A stretch of 64,000 nt of DNA from CALAGJ01 sp964293305 (GTDB lineage: Bacteria; Bacteroidota; Bacteroidia; Chitinophagales; Chitinophagaceae): assembly GCA_964293305.1 (NCBI GenBank), contig CAXYYO010000004.1, forward strand, positions 49,908-113,907, written 5' to 3'. Below the pieces are notes generated by a model. The model was given only the letters and a program-made list of their open reading frames with translations, was not told the DNA's origin and did not search any database. Both the position numbers and the translations under genes were made by a program. Below, one piece after another: positions 34,020 to 41,584 of the stretch (the stretch's first letter is position 1; each line of letters starts with the position of its first letter).

Positions 34020-34214
34020 ATGCCAAATCCAAAACGCAGGCACTCACAGCAGCGCAGCGCAAAAAGAAGAACGCATTATGTAGCGGAAGAAGTAACATTG
34101 AGTAAAGATTCTACTACTGGTGAAATTCATGTGCGCCACCGTGCCCATGTGAGTGAAGGTAAACTATTCTACAAAGGAAAAGTTGTGGCAGAAAAGGCTC
34201 CAAACAAAGCCTAA
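34020..34214 (+). CDS. rpmF: 50S ribosomal protein L32, zinc-free form
   Basis: This 64-residue protein has the L32 start PNPKRRHSQQRSAKRRTHY and the C-terminal FYKGKVV. The four cysteines that bind zinc in many L32 proteins are absent. Where CPxCG pairs would be, it reads DSTTG and SEGKLF, so this is a C-minus form that does not need zinc. It lies in the conserved yceD-rpmF-plsX order, 24 nt ahead of plsX. It is part of the large ribosomal subunit. Confidence 0.96.
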   Translation: MPNPKRRHSQQRSAKRRTHYVAEEVTLSKDSTTGEIHVRHRAHVSEGKLFYKGKVVAEKAPNKA

Positions 34215-34238
34215 TTCTAACTATATTTTGATAGCCGG

Positions 34239-35198
34239 ATGAATATTGCTATTGATTTAATGGGTGGCGATTTTGCCCCTTTGCAAGCTGTAAAAGGCAT
34301 GCAACTTTATTTCAATGAGCATAATCATCCGGCTCATGTTATTTGTATTGGTGATGAAGCAACGCTAGCTACTCAGTTTCAGCAACACAATATTTCCACT
34401 GATCAAATAACAATTGTACACACTAAAGATGTAATTGGTTATAACGAACACCCTACCAAAGCATTTAAGGAAAAACCCAATAGTAGTTTAGTCAAAGGAT
34501 TTGAACTACTTAGTGCCTCAAACGCAGATGCATTTATAAGTGCCGGCAATACTGGTGCTATGTTGGTTGGTGCTATGTTTACTATAAAACCGGTAAAAGG
34601 TATTATACGACCAACCATTGCCACACTAATGCCAAAAATTGGTGGAGGTACCGGTCTTGTGGTAGATGTTGGTCTTAATGCTGAATGTAAACCACAGCAA
34701 CTTGACCAGTTTGCTTTACTCGGAAAAATATATGTAGAATGTATTTTGGATATTGACAATCCAAAAATTGGATTACTCAATATTGGAGAAGAAGAAGGCA
34801 AAGGAAATACACTTACTCAAGCTACTTTTCCAATTTTAAAGGCAAATGCAAAGCTTAACTTTATAGGTAATGTGGAGGGTCGGGATGTGCTCAACCCAAA
34901 AGTAGATGTAATTGTATGTGATGGTTTTACAGGAAATATAGTATTGAAAATGGTTGAATCTATATATGATGCAGCCGAAAGCAGACAGTTAGAAAACGAT
35001 AGCTTCATGAAGCGTTTTCATTATGAAAATTATGGTGGCACACCTATTTTAGGCATAAATAAACCTGTGCTGATTGGTCATGGTATTAGCAATGCAAGAG
35101 CATTTTGTAATATGCTGAATCTTGCACAAAAAATGATTGAAACTAACCTTTGCCAAAAAATTACTGATGCATTCAGCGATGTTACCGAAGGGCATTAA
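34239..35198 (+). CDS. plsX: Phosphate acyltransferase PlsX
   Basis: PlsX converts acyl-ACP to acyl-phosphate for phospholipid synthesis at the inner face of the membrane. The N-terminal MNIAIDLMGGDFAP, the central SAGNTGAMLVGA and the GLLNIGEEEGKGN and CDGFTGNIVLK motifs are all family signatures. The C-terminal GHGISNARAF motif is also present. The 319-residue length is normal. It is the last gene of the yceD-rpmF-plsX operon. Its last 17 bases overlap the end of the convergent bioD gene. Confidence 0.97.
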   Translation: MNIAIDLMGGDFAPLQAVKGMQLYFNEHNHPAHVICIGDEATLATQFQQHNISTDQITIVHTKDVIGYNEHPTKAFKEKPNSSLVKGFELLSASNADAFISAGNTGAMLVGAMFTIKPVKGIIRPTIATLMPKIGGGTGLVVDVGLNAECKPQQLDQFALLGKIYVECILDIDNPKIGLLNIGEEEGKGNTLTQATFPILKANAKLNFIGNVEGRDVLNPKVDVIVCDGFTGNIVLKMVESIYDAAESRQLENDSFMKRFHYENYGGTPILGINKPVLIGHGISNARAFCNMLNLAQKMIETNLCQKITDAFSDVTEGH

Positions 35199-35826
35199 TT
35201 AGTCTTTTCAACTTTTCTTTTATTAATTCGGCTTGTGTTACTATAAAACCATTGTCTAGCGTGTGTGAAAATGGTATTGAACCTATCAAAGGAATCTCTG
35301 TTCTCCTTACAATATCTTCCTCATAATTTAAGTAGGTATCAGTAAAAATCCATCCTGCAACAGTAATACCCCGGCTTTTGCATACAGCAGCTGTGAGCAA
35401 GCTGTGGTTTATACTTCCTAAGTAATTTCTACTTACAAGTATCACTATTGCATTTAATGCTTGTATTAAATCTGCTACTGTTTCCTGTTTATTTAATGGT
35501 ACTAATAATCCTCCGGCCCCTTCAATAACAAGCAAATTGTTTGATTCAATTTCAAAATATCGTTTTTGTAAGGTCTCTATATTGATATGAATATTTTCCG
35601 CATCAGCCGCTATATGTGGGGATGCAGGCATTTTCAATATATATGCTTCAGGGAAAATGATGACCTCGCCTTTTGTAAGCCTTTCCACTGTTTGGGCATC
35701 TGTACCATTCTCAAAACCTGCTTGTATAGGTTTCCAATAGGAAGCTCCAAGGGCCTGAGTAATTATAGCTGATACAACTGTTTTGCCTATACTTGTTCCT
35801 ATACCTGTTATAATGATTGGCCTCAT
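35182..35826 (-). CDS. bioD: Dethiobiotin synthetase
   Basis: BioD closes the ureido ring of biotin, making dethiobiotin from diaminopelargonate, CO2 and ATP in the cytoplasm. The P-loop reads GIGTSIGKTVVSA, a slightly altered form of the usual GTDTxVGKT. YWKPIQAGFENGTDA and VIEGAGGLLVPLN are the other diagnostic motifs. The 214-residue length is typical. It overlaps the 3' end of rsmD by 4 nt (ATGA type), so translation is coupled to rsmD. No other biotin gene is in the window. The tail overlaps convergent plsX. Confidence 0.94.
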   Translation of the reverse strand: MRPIIITGIGTSIGKTVVSAIITQALGASYWKPIQAGFENGTDAQTVERLTKGEVIIFPEAYILKMPASPHIAADAENIHINIETLQKRYFEIESNNLLVIEGAGGLLVPLNKQETVADLIQALNAIVILVSRNYLGSINHSLLTAAVCKSRGITVAGWIFTDTYLNYEEDIVRRTEIPLIGSIPFSHTLDNGFIVTQAELIKEKLKRLINALR

Positions 35827-36371
35827 TCTTCTGGAATATTTTCAAAAAATGAAAATACTGTGGTGCCATAATTGCGTTCCTGTACAAATCCGGCATATCC
35901 TTCATACTTATTTCGTGGTGTGTGTTCTAAAACAAAAAGACCACCCTCATTAAGTATTTTCTTTTCCATAATACGTAGGGGTAAATCATCAATTGTATTG
36001 AGTGCATAAGGTGGGCCGGCAAAAATGAAATCATACGTATCTTCACATTGACTGATATAGGCAAATACATCCATCCTTATAATCTGTACCCCTTCCACAC
36101 CAAGAGCGTCCATATTTTTTTTTATGAACTGAAACATGGTGGGGTCTTTTTCAATTATTGTCAACTTGGCGGCTCCCCTCGATGCCAGCTCGTAACTAAT
36201 ATTACCGGTGCCTCCAAAAAGATCAAGGGTATCAATACCATCTAAAGCAATTCGGTTGTGCAGTATATTGAACAGTCCTTCTTTTGCCATGTCTGTGGTG
36301 GGTCTAGTATAAGGCATTTCATTTGGTGGATGAAATTTTCTTCCACCATATTTACCACTAATTATTCTCAT
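35823..36371 (-). CDS. rsmD: 16S rRNA (guanine966-N2)-methyltransferase RsmD
   Basis: This SAM-dependent methyltransferase modifies G966 in 16S rRNA. It begins MRIISGKYGGRKFHPP, followed by RPTTDMAKEGLFNIL, the SAM-binding LDLFGGTGNISYELASRG and the catalytic segment FIFAGPPYAL. In many relatives this last motif reads DPPY; Gly replaces the Asp here, which also seems usual in Bacteroidota. The 182-residue length is normal. The start overlaps the end of the DUF3822 gene by 4 nt and the stop overlaps bioD by 4 nt, so the three are one translationally coupled operon. Confidence 0.94.
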   Translation of the reverse strand: MRIISGKYGGRKFHPPNEMPYTRPTTDMAKEGLFNILHNRIALDGIDTLDLFGGTGNISYELASRGAAKLTIIEKDPTMFQFIKKNMDALGVEGVQIIRMDVFAYISQCEDTYDFIFAGPPYALNTIDDLPLRIMEKKILNEGGLFVLEHTPRNKYEGYAGFVQERNYGTTVFSFFENIPEE

Positions 36372-37180
36372 ATATGGTATCCTGCAAAAGGCAATAAAAT
36401 ATGTGCATCAATGGTGGCAAAAAAAACTGGTTGCGCAATCTTATTATAAGATTCAATCTCAATTTTTCCTAGATATTGATATAGTAATTTAAAAAGAGGT
36501 GATGAAGATTCTAACATTCCTGCAATGGCGATTTTTGTATCTGCTACAGATAAATTATGCTGCGCTAAAAGATTTAAAATCGAATATAAAACAGATTCAG
36601 GATGATGATATTGTTCTTGGCCAATAAAATGTAAGTTACCATCAATATGTAAGATAATATTAAAACTACCCGGATAGAAAAAAAGCGTTAACACAGTATC
36701 AGAAGGTGTTAAATTGCTTTCTATTTGATGTATGATTGTGGCCCAAGCGGCATTTACTGTAACTGTCTTCAAATACTTGCCAGAGCTATCAATAATTTTT
36801 TCAGATAAACGACAAACAATTACCCTGTTTTTACTGCAATCACTTTGTACAAATTTAATATTACCAGCCGATGGACCATATTGTAAACTAATAAAATTGT
36901 CTGATAATGCTTCCTTCCAGTAGTCGGTTGGAAAAATTGAAGTATGTGGGAAATTAAAATAAAGATTTAAAGGCTCATTCAATAAATTGCTAAGCTGCTG
37001 CGCTTCTTCAAAGCATTCATCAGCAATTACAGCATTTAATTCCCATTGAAACCATTCAAAGGCTTCCATCTCATCTAAATCATTTTTAGACCAAACGGCA
37101 AGATAATTTGGCGAAGCTTCAGCATATACTTTTGCTTTTGATATATTATCTGGAACAATCGAAAAGATTTTTTGCAACAT
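36368..37180 (-). CDS. DUF3822-family protein
   Basis: This approximately 270-residue cytoplasmic protein matches DUF3822, a Bacteroidota family usually coded just before rsmD, as here. The ATG at 37180 (LQKIFSIVPDNISKAKVYAE) is preferred; an upstream GTG at 37216 would add 12 mostly hydrophobic residues. Family-like segments include NYLAVWSKND, YFNFPHTSIFPTDYW and TLFFYPGSFNIILHIDGNL. The last part has VADTKIAIAGMLESSSPLF, which resembles the ASKHA (actin-like) closing motif of this family. The function is unknown. It heads an operon with rsmD and bioD. Confidence 0.86.
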   Translation of the reverse strand: MLQKIFSIVPDNISKAKVYAEASPNYLAVWSKNDLDEMEAFEWFQWELNAVIADECFEEAQQLSNLLNEPLNLYFNFPHTSIFPTDYWKEALSDNFISLQYGPSAGNIKFVQSDCSKNRVIVCRLSEKIIDSSGKYLKTVTVNAAWATIIHQIESNLTPSDTVLTLFFYPGSFNIILHIDGNLHFIGQEQYHHPESVLYSILNLLAQHNLSVADTKIAIAGMLESSSPLFKLLYQYLGKIEIESYNKIAQPVFFATIDAHILLPFAGYHI

Positions 37181-37416
37181 AAAGGGAGCAATGATAATCA
37201 AAATATAATTTGACACTGACTAGAAATCAACAAAATCTGTTTTTTCAATATATATCGTGTAGCAATATAAAAGAATGATTATTTACTACAGTAAATGCAT
37301 AGTAGCAATCCTTTGGATATAAAAAAGGTAGTAGTATAAATGCATTCCTTAAGAAAAAGCAAAATGCATCTGTCTGTTAAATAGCAAGCAGATAAATACA
37401 GCGGGGTCAATACACT

Positions 37417-37424
37417 TATATTTG
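37417..37424 (+). promoter_or_regulatory. -7 promoter box of lspA
   Basis: TATATTTG matches TAnnTTTG exactly and is followed by the frequent CGACC. The predicted leader before the GTG at 37444 is about 15 nt. No clear -33 element is seen. Confidence 0.6.
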
Positions 37425-37443
37425 CGACCTAAAAATTTTCCGG

Positions 37444-38112
37444 GTGAAAGGAAGACAAGTCGCATTTATAGTTTTGTTAGTCATACTGGCTGATCAATTG
37501 TTGAAATTTTACATTAAAACAAACTATACCATTGGTGAAGAGCATCAAATTTTGGGCAATTGGTTTAGATTGCATTTTGTTGAAAATGAAGGAATGGCTT
37601 GGGGTCTAAAATGGGGTGGCGATTGGGGCAAACTCTCCCTTACTTTATTCAGACTGGTTGCCGTTATTTTTGGCACATTTCTTTTGAGAAGATTTCTTCG
37701 CAAACAATATCATCGTGGGTTTATTATTTGTTCTGCACTGATATATGCAGGGGCATTAGGCAACCTAATAGATAGTATGTTTTATGGACTTTTTTTTAAT
37801 GAAAGTACCTATTTTTCTATTGCATCATTTTTGCCAGAAGAGGGCGGTTATACCACATTTTTACATGGTAAAGTAGTGGATATGCTCTATTTCCCAATTA
37901 TTCAATCTACTTACCCTGATTGGTTTCCTCTTTGGGCAGGAGAGCCTTTCGAATTCTTTAGTCCAGTTTTCAACCTTGCTGATGCAAGTATCAGTACAGG
38001 AGTTTTTACATTATTGATATTTCAGAATCGGTTCTTTCCTGAAAAAGAAAATATAGTTGAAAAAACAGTTGTTACCGATGCCCAAGTGGATGATAAGGCA
38101 CAAGTACTCTAA
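37444..38112 (+). CDS. lspA: Lipoprotein signal peptidase II
   Basis: LspA cleaves the signal peptide from diacylated prolipoproteins in the inner membrane. The start is GTG at 37444. Four hydrophobic helices are visible, beginning with AFIVLLVILADQLLKFYI. The two catalytic aspartates fall in the conserved motifs GALGNLIDSMFYG (Asp110) and FNLADASISTG (Asp180). The FVENEGMAWG motif is also conserved. The 222 residues include the loop insertion common in Bacteroidota and a charged C-terminal tail. Its many substrates in this window include SusD and the DUF1735 protein. Confidence 0.96.
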   Translation: MKGRQVAFIVLLVILADQLLKFYIKTNYTIGEEHQILGNWFRLHFVENEGMAWGLKWGGDWGKLSLTLFRLVAVIFGTFLLRRFLRKQYHRGFIICSALIYAGALGNLIDSMFYGLFFNESTYFSIASFLPEEGGYTTFLHGKVVDMLYFPIIQSTYPDWFPLWAGEPFEFFSPVFNLADASISTGVFTLLIFQNRFFPEKENIVEKTVVTDAQVDDKAQVL

Positions 38113-38240
38113 TTATTAAAATGCAGATGCTTTTACTTTTGCATACAGCAGTAATATCGCTTTCTACTATTCGTATAAGTTATTTTTTTTAAAATATTTT
38201 TTCCTAAATGGTGTGGCAATTAATTTGCGGTTGATATTTT

Positions 38241-39161
38241 ATGTTCCTAAAAAAGAAATTACCGGAAGCAAATGATGATGCACTTCATGATAAGGTCCAA
38301 GACTTATTAAAAAAAGTACGCCAAATAGAAATTAAAAGTCGTAGGCTCACAACCCAGCTTTTTACTGGTGAATATCATACTGCTTTTAGGGGTCAGGGTA
38401 TGGCTTTTAAAGAAGTAAAAGAATACTATCCTGGTGATGATGTGAGATTTATAGATTGGAATGTATCGGCTCGAATGGGCCATACTTATACAAAAATATT
38501 TGAAGAGGAAAGAGAGCGAAATGTTTTTCTTATGATTGACATGAGTGCAAGTACGCTATTTGGCACAAGAACCCATACAAAAAATAACCTCATAACAGAA
38601 ATGGCGGCTGTATTAAGTTTTTCAGCTGTCAACAATAATGATAAAGTTGGTTTAATTTTTTTTACAGATAAGGTAGAAAAATATATTCCTCCCAAAAAAG
38701 GCAAAGATCATGCGCTTACGATTGTGAGAGAAATGGTTAATGCTACTCCACATAGTGCTCATACAAATGTAAATGTGGCACTTCAATTTCTTAGTAATAT
38801 TTCAAAACATAAAAGCATTGTGTTTCTGCTCAGCGATTTTGCTGATGCAGGCTATCAAAACAGCTTACAGGTTGCTTCCAAAAAACATGATATTACAGGA
38901 GTTCAAATCTATGACCCATCAGATCAGGCATTGCCAGCTGTGGGCTTAGTAAATGTACAGGATGCTGAAACAGGAAATACTTTTTTACTTCAAACTTCTG
39001 GCAAAGCCTATCAAGAATTGTATGCTCAGCAGCTTCAGCGCATCATTGGGGAAGCGAAAATATGTTTCAAAAAAAGTGGTGCTGCATTGATACAAATTGC
39101 CACAGATGAAGATTATGTAAAAGCGCTGCGAAATTTCTTTTTAAAATACCATAGGCATTAA
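38241..39161 (+). CDS. DUF58 domain protein (VWA-like fold)
   Basis: This 306-residue cytoplasmic protein belongs to the DUF58 family, commonly coded with MoxR ATPases and Bat proteins. The N-terminal part has VRQIEIKSRRLTTQLFTGEY and the family hallmark DDVRFIDWNVSAR. The VWA-like half contains a MIDAS-type DMSAS (FLMIDMSAS) and NNDKVGLIFFTD. The next gene starts on the base after its stop codon. A TACTTTTG box about 100 nt upstream may be the promoter. MoxR, usually directly upstream, is missing; lspA occupies that place. Confidence 0.92.
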   Translation: MFLKKKLPEANDDALHDKVQDLLKKVRQIEIKSRRLTTQLFTGEYHTAFRGQGMAFKEVKEYYPGDDVRFIDWNVSARMGHTYTKIFEEERERNVFLMIDMSASTLFGTRTHTKNNLITEMAAVLSFSAVNNNDKVGLIFFTDKVEKYIPPKKGKDHALTIVREMVNATPHSAHTNVNVALQFLSNISKHKSIVFLLSDFADAGYQNSLQVASKKHDITGVQIYDPSDQALPAVGLVNVQDAETGNTFLLQTSGKAYQELYAQQLQRIIGEAKICFKKSGAALIQIATDEDYVKALRNFFLKYHRH

Positions 39162-40133
39162 ATGAATCGCTCTTGCCATAATCTAAATAGTAACAACTGC
39201 AATCGGTTAGTTTTCTTTTTTTTAGTATTGATGCTGCATGCTTTCTGTTGCCCAATAAAAATTGCTGCGCAAAAATTTACTGCAATAACCGATAGAGATA
39301 AAATGCTGATTGGAGAGCAACTTATACTTACCATTCAGTTAGCAAACTATAATCCTGCAAAATTTGGTTTTGAAAATTGGCCTACAATACCAGATAGTTT
39401 TCAAAGTTGTGAAGTGATTAAAAGGGGGCATATTGATACTTTGATGGTAAATGGTTTGCAAACCATTAGGCAAGAAATTGTCATTACCTCTTTTGATAGT
39501 GGCAAAAAAAAGATTGGGCCATACAGTGTTTTATTGATTAATAAAGAGAAGGGTAAAAAAATAAATACAACAGCACAGGCCATTCCACTTACGGTTTTAT
39601 TGCCTGATATAAGTAATCTTTCGGATTATCACGAAATGAAAGATGTAATTGATGTAAAGGAGCCTTTTGACTGGTACTTCGCTATAATAACTGGGCTCAT
39701 AACATTAGTAGTTGCTTTTTTGCTCTGGAAAATATTTTCAAAGAAAAAAGCGCCGAATAAAATGCCTGATAGAGTGCCAAGAGAAAATGCACTCAAGCTT
39801 GCTTTAAGTAAAATTGAAGCATTAAATCAACAAGCAGGGATAAAAAATTATCATGCTGCTTTAGATTTAATCATAAGAGAATATATAGAAAATGCCAGTG
39901 GAATAAAAGCGCTCAAAGCCACCAGTTATGAGTTATTAAGGCAGTTACCAGTTTATTTACAACAAGAAAGTGTAAAAAAGAAAATGGAGAAAATATTTCA
40001 AATCAATACAGCTGTAAAGTATGCATTATTTATTCCTGAGGAAAAAGAAAGCATTGTCATAAAAGATGACGTTATTTATTGTTTAAAAATATTAGACGAA
40101 GCTATACAACAGGCCAATCGATATGCTGATTAA
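39162..40133 (+). CDS. BatD-like membrane protein
   Basis: This 323-residue protein lies between DUF58 and BatA genes and resembles the small BatD-like proteins of Bacteroidota Bat operons. An N-terminal hydrophobic signal (LVFFFLVLMLHAFCC) is followed by a periplasmic beta-rich domain (KFTAITDRDKMLIGEQLILT, IVITSFDSGKKKIGPYSV). A single membrane helix lies near 172-190 (FAIITGLITLVVAFLLW) and a cytoplasmic helical tail follows. The gene starts immediately after the DUF58 stop and overlaps BatA by 11 nt, so all three are translated together. No enzymatic motif is seen; the role is inferred from context. Confidence 0.78.
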   Translation: MNRSCHNLNSNNCNRLVFFFLVLMLHAFCCPIKIAAQKFTAITDRDKMLIGEQLILTIQLANYNPAKFGFENWPTIPDSFQSCEVIKRGHIDTLMVNGLQTIRQEIVITSFDSGKKKIGPYSVLLINKEKGKKINTTAQAIPLTVLLPDISNLSDYHEMKDVIDVKEPFDWYFAIITGLITLVVAFLLWKIFSKKKAPNKMPDRVPRENALKLALSKIEALNQQAGIKNYHAALDLIIREYIENASGIKALKATSYELLRQLPVYLQQESVKKKMEKIFQINTAVKYALFIPEEKESIVIKDDVIYCLKILDEAIQQANRYAD

Positions 40134-41130
40134 ATATTTACAGGATTATGAATTGGCCCGGTGGTGGGCCATGCTGCTCCTTTTGTTGCTGCCAATAATT
40201 GTATGGCTTCATGTGAAATATCAAAAGAAAAAGCAGGCTGCATTTATGATTACCACAATTCATTTCCTACAGCAGGCAGGAGAGATGAAAAATGCTAATC
40301 ATTTTCAATTGTTAGCATTAAGAATTTTAGGACTCGCTGCATTAATCATTGCCTTTGCTGGACCACAAAAAAAATTTAGTGAAACAAAGACTAAAGGAGA
40401 AGGCATAGACATCATGCTTTGTTTTGATATAAGTGGCAGCATGACTGAAGCCGATTTTGAGCCAAACAGATTGGAGGCTTCAAAACTTGTGGCCACACAG
40501 TTTGTACAGGAGCGTCCAGGCGATCGTATTGGGGTTGCTATTTTCAGCAGACTGAGTTTTACACTATGTCCACTTACAACTGACCATATAACAGTACTTA
40601 GTCAGATTAAAAACATTCAGAGTGGATATTTACAAGAAGATGGTACTGCTATTGGTAGTGGTATTGCCACCAGTGTGGATAGGCTTAGGGCAGGCACAGC
40701 CAAAAGCAGGATACTTATTTTATTAACTGATGGAGTGGATTTTGGTGGCAGCATTCCTCCTGACCTAGCCATACAAATGGCTATTGCTAATAATGTTAAG
40801 ATATACACCATCGGTGTAGGTACAGATCAAGAAGCAGATAAAGCTGTAAAAACACAAAATGGCACTATTATGCAAAGAAAAAAAACAGCATTTAATGAAT
40901 CCCTTTTACAACAAATGGCAGCAGAAAGTGGCGGACAATATTTTCATGCTACCGATAAAGCTGCTTTGATAAAGATTTATACCAACATTAGCCAATTAGA
41001 AAAATCAAAAGTGGAGGTAATTAATTACAATAGATACGAAGAAGCCTATTTCCCTTTTCTTGTGGCTGCTTTTATTTTTTTACTCCTCGAAATGCTTTTG
41101 CGACTTACCACCCATAGGCAATGGCCCTGA
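40123..41130 (+). CDS. batA: BatA-type VWA-domain membrane protein
   Basis: This 335-residue protein has the aerotolerance BatA layout: N-terminal hydrophobic helices (MLLLLLLPIIVWLHV, and a second near 60-80), a von Willebrand factor A domain facing the periplasm, and a C-terminal membrane helix (FPFLVAAFIFLLLEML). The MIDAS metal site is intact, with FDISGSM (Asp102, Ser104, Ser106) and LLTDGVDFGG. In other bacteria Bat proteins work with a MoxR ATPase, affecting oxidative-stress tolerance or envelope integrity. BatB, BatC and full BatD are not downstream here. Confidence 0.92.
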   Translation: MLIKYLQDYELARWWAMLLLLLLPIIVWLHVKYQKKKQAAFMITTIHFLQQAGEMKNANHFQLLALRILGLAALIIAFAGPQKKFSETKTKGEGIDIMLCFDISGSMTEADFEPNRLEASKLVATQFVQERPGDRIGVAIFSRLSFTLCPLTTDHITVLSQIKNIQSGYLQEDGTAIGSGIATSVDRLRAGTAKSRILILLTDGVDFGGSIPPDLAIQMAIANNVKIYTIGVGTDQEADKAVKTQNGTIMQRKKTAFNESLLQQMAAESGGQYFHATDKAALIKIYTNISQLEKSKVEVINYNRYEEAYFPFLVAAFIFLLLEMLLRLTTHRQWP

Positions 41131-41584
41131 TTGTCAATTCTTTTTTACTATTTTTTTCATATAATTGGCATTTGAAATGTGAGGGAAAAAATATTTTTTT
41201 TAAAAAATGATTAAAAATGTTAATCATTTTGCGTAAAGCACTTAGATTTGCTCTCTTACAATTTTTCAGTTGAAAATACTTTAAAAATATGTAGAATAGT
41301 TGAATCGGAAAAAGCATTTGATAACCTCAAATTATTAGTATTAAGTGCATTTTTTGAATCACTAATGATTGTTTTAGCATAAAGCCTTTACGAAAATACC
41401 GTACCTGGTATCCAGATTTTTGTTTCACGTTTCATGCAAGGCATGAAAAACTGTTTTTAAAAAACGGATAATAAATTTTTATGCCCAATTAAAATCATTA
41501 AGAAATTTTTCTTCTGTAAAAACGCTATGCCCTTTTCAAAACATTTCACATAACATTTTTTCTTTTAATATTAATCTTCAAAGT
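41131..41584. other. 454-nt leader/intergenic region before the giant T9SS protein
   Basis: This AT-rich stretch has no gene that I accept. It contains an 11-bp inverted repeat, AAAATGATTAA / TTAATCATTTT (41204-41214 and 41220-41230, 5-nt loop), about 75 nt after batA. A second perfect 8-bp hairpin, TTTCATGC / GCATGAAA with an AAG loop, is at 41430-41448. The first could end the Bat operon weakly. The second could regulate the downstream gene. Neither has a classical T-run. No known riboswitch was recognised. Confidence 0.45.
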
